A stretch of 64,000 bases of DNA. Origin: Actinoallomurus sp963823735. GTDB taxonomy: Bacteria > Actinomycetota > Actinomycetes > Streptosporangiales > Streptosporangiaceae. The stretch is from assembly GCA_963823735.1 (NCBI GenBank), contig CAWGMO010000001.1, positions 434,001 through 498,000 of the forward strand, written 5' to 3'. This document shows positions 62,866-64,000 of the stretch, in pieces (position 1 is the first letter of the stretch; each line of letters starts with the position of its first letter). The position numbers and the translations under genes were made by a program. The notes beneath the pieces are model-generated. The model was given only the letters and a program-made list of their open reading frames with translations, did no database searches and was not told the origin of the DNA.

Positions 62866-63900
62866 TTGAAGGTCACCGACGTCTATCTGTCTGGACTGGG
62901 CGTTTTCCAGCCGCCGACCGTGGACGCCGGGCAGGCGGCCCGGCGTGGCGAGTACGACCCCGCCACCTACCTGGAGAACCGCATCACGGGCCTCTGTGTC
63001 GCGGAGGACGTCTCGCCGGTGGAGATGGCGGTGCACGCCGCGCGCCACGCGTTGTCACGCGCCGAGGCCGACCCCGCCGACATCGGCATGGTGCTGCACG
63101 CCAGCGTGTTCTTCCAGGGTCCCGAGATGTGGCACCCGCCGGCGTACGTCCAGAAGGAGATCGTCGGCAACGACGTTCCCGCGTTCGAGGTCCGGCTGGG
63201 CTGCAACGGGATATTCGCCGGGCTGGAGCTCGCCGCCCCTCGCATGGCCTCCATGGAGCCGGACGAGACGGTGCTGCTGACCACGGCGGAGAACTTCAGC
63301 TCTCCCCTGATCGACCGCTGGAACGGCGCGCCGGGGATCGCCGTGGGCGACGCCGGCAGCGCGTTGCTGCTGTCCCGCCGCCCCGGCTTCGCCCGTGTGC
63401 TCTCCGTGGGCAGCATGGCGATGCCCGAGCTGGAGCAGCTGAACCGCGGCGACAAGCCGCTGTACCCGTGGACCGAGGGCGCGAACACCGAGAAGGTCGA
63501 CATGAAGGCGCGGGCCCTGTCCTTCCGGCAGGACGTGATGCCACTCGCCGACGCCGCCGAGGTGCAGACACGCGCGCAGCTCGGCGTCATCGAGCGGACG
63601 CTGCGCGAGGCGGACCGCAAGCTCGACGACATGACCCGGGTGATCTACGGCAACGTGGCCGGCTACCTCATCGAGGCGCTGGTGCAGGCCCTGGGCGTCC
63701 CCATGGACCGGACCACCTGGCAGTTCGGCCGCGGCATCGGGCACACCGGCGCGAGCGACCAGTTGCTGTCCCTGAACCACCTGCTGGTCACCGGCCAGCT
63801 CGGGCCCGGCGACCACGTGCTGCTGTGCGGCGGAGCGCCCGCCACGGTGTCCAGCGCGGTCATCGAGATCCTGGACGTCCCCGAATGGGCACTGGCGTGA
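62866..63900 (+). CDS. KASIII-like (FabH-family) condensing enzyme or acyltransferase with altered catalytic residues
   Basis: 344 residues from TTG 62866 (GGGAGG site at 62856). Longer starts exist but run through an AT-rich promoter-like stretch. Cys113 in RLGCNGIF is at the FabH nucleophile position. At the FabH His position (PHQAN motif) it has YGNVAG, and at the FabH Asn position (GN-S) it has GHTGASD with His293, so His and Asn appear exchanged. Such enzymes may start chains or move acyl groups rather than condense with malonyl-ACP. The stop overlaps the next gene (GTGA). Confidence 0.82.
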   Translation: MKVTDVYLSGLGVFQPPTVDAGQAARRGEYDPATYLENRITGLCVAEDVSPVEMAVHAARHALSRAEADPADIGMVLHASVFFQGPEMWHPPAYVQKEIVGNDVPAFEVRLGCNGIFAGLELAAPRMASMEPDETVLLTTAENFSSPLIDRWNGAPGIAVGDAGSALLLSRRPGFARVLSVGSMAMPELEQLNRGDKPLYPWTEGANTEKVDMKARALSFRQDVMPLADAAEVQTRAQLGVIERTLREADRKLDDMTRVIYGNVAGYLIEALVQALGVPMDRTTWQFGRGIGHTGASDQLLSLNHLLVTGQLGPGDHVLLCGGAPATVSSAVIEILDVPEWALA

Positions 63901-64000
63901 GCACCTGGTTCGTCACCGGCAGCTCGTCCGGTCTCGGCCGGGCGCTGGTGACCGAGCTGCTCGCGCGCGGCGAGACCGTCGCGGCCACCGCGCGGAACCC
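63897..64000 (+). CDS. Short-chain dehydrogenase/reductase, N-terminal fragment (runs off the window)
   Basis: 34 codons of a Rossmann fold starting at GTG 63897 (overlapping the KASIII-like stop) with VTGSSSGLG, the TGxxxGxG cofactor motif of SDR enzymes, and a basic ATARN at the end of strand 2, favouring NADP(H). Likely a ketoreductase of the assembly line, but the fragment is too short to separate it from other SDRs. Confidence 0.8.
   Translation, partial: MSTWFVTGSSSGLGRALVTELLARGETVAATARN

Noticed and set aside
1..64000. tRNA or rRNA genes, CRISPR arrays, insertion sequences, integrase or attachment sites
   Set aside because: None could be recognised: no transposase-like or integrase-like proteins, no regularly spaced repeats, and no cloverleaf sequence noticed by eye.

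Overview
The window is high-GC actinobacterial DNA. This follows from strong G/C bias at third codon positions, many GTG/TTG starts, a conservon (cvnABCD), a SARP regulator, a 2-methylisoborneol/encapsulin locus and several polyketide genes. A filamentous actinomycete is the best fit; the genus cannot be read from the sequence. About ten single-base reading-frame breaks occur in otherwise well-conserved genes, several of them in C or G runs, so some may be sequencing or assembly errors rather than real mutations.

Region 1 (1-9,521) is the right part of a biosynthetic operon. It holds the C-terminal KR-ACP end of a modular type I PKS, a DegT-like PLP aminotransferase, a BioF2-like GNAT (frame-broken), a HAD phosphatase, a DPPY-motif methyltransferase, a two-gene ABC exporter, a Gfo/Idh/MocA sugar oxidoreductase, a GT-B-like glycosyltransferase and a nucleoside deoxyribosyltransferase-fold protein. 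Nearly every junction is an ATGA, GTGA or TGATG overlap. The last two genes recall the cytosine-release and cytosylglucuronate-synthase pair of peptidyl nucleoside antibiotic pathways, so a polyketide-nucleoside product is a speculative possibility.

Region 2 (9,738-37,000) is mostly housekeeping and accessory. It contains an acyl-CoA dehydrogenase behind a TTA-containing mini-ORF, the conservon with a GAF gene, a sensor kinase, a secreted glucanase behind a LacI/CebR-like operator, a Sua5-like protein, a MarR-controlled MFS pump fused to carboxypeptidase-regulatory-like domains, an NlpC/P60-like secreted protein, a PIN-domain protein and a GT4 mannosyltransferase. The 2-MIB locus (28,761-32,198) has an intact family 2B encapsulin shell gene followed by a geranyl-PP methyltransferase and a terpene synthase that carry five frame breaks between them. 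A GH76 glycanase, a VOC protein, a carboxylesterase and a double-Lrp regulator follow.

Region 3 (37,065-64,000) is a second biosynthetic cluster. It has 4-hydroxymandelate oxidase (Hmo), an O-methyltransferase, an alpha/beta hydrolase, an HpgT-like aminotransferase (frame-broken), a phosphopantetheinyl transferase, an FAD oxidoreductase, a single-module KS-AT-DH-ER-KR-ACP PKS (frame-broken in AT), a SARP, a free AMP-ligase and a free ketosynthase. An eight-gene leftward operon follows: AMP-ligase, two ACPs, ketosynthase, ketosynthase-like protein, 4-hydroxymandelate synthase (HmaS), PhyH dioxygenase and an unusual 800-residue ThDP enzyme. A KASIII-like protein and an SDR run rightward off the window. 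HmaS, Hmo and the HpgT-like enzyme together form the 4-hydroxyphenylglycine route, but no NRPS is present. 4-Hydroxymandelate or 4-hydroxybenzoylformate derived units may instead prime a discrete (type II-like) polyketide assembly line.
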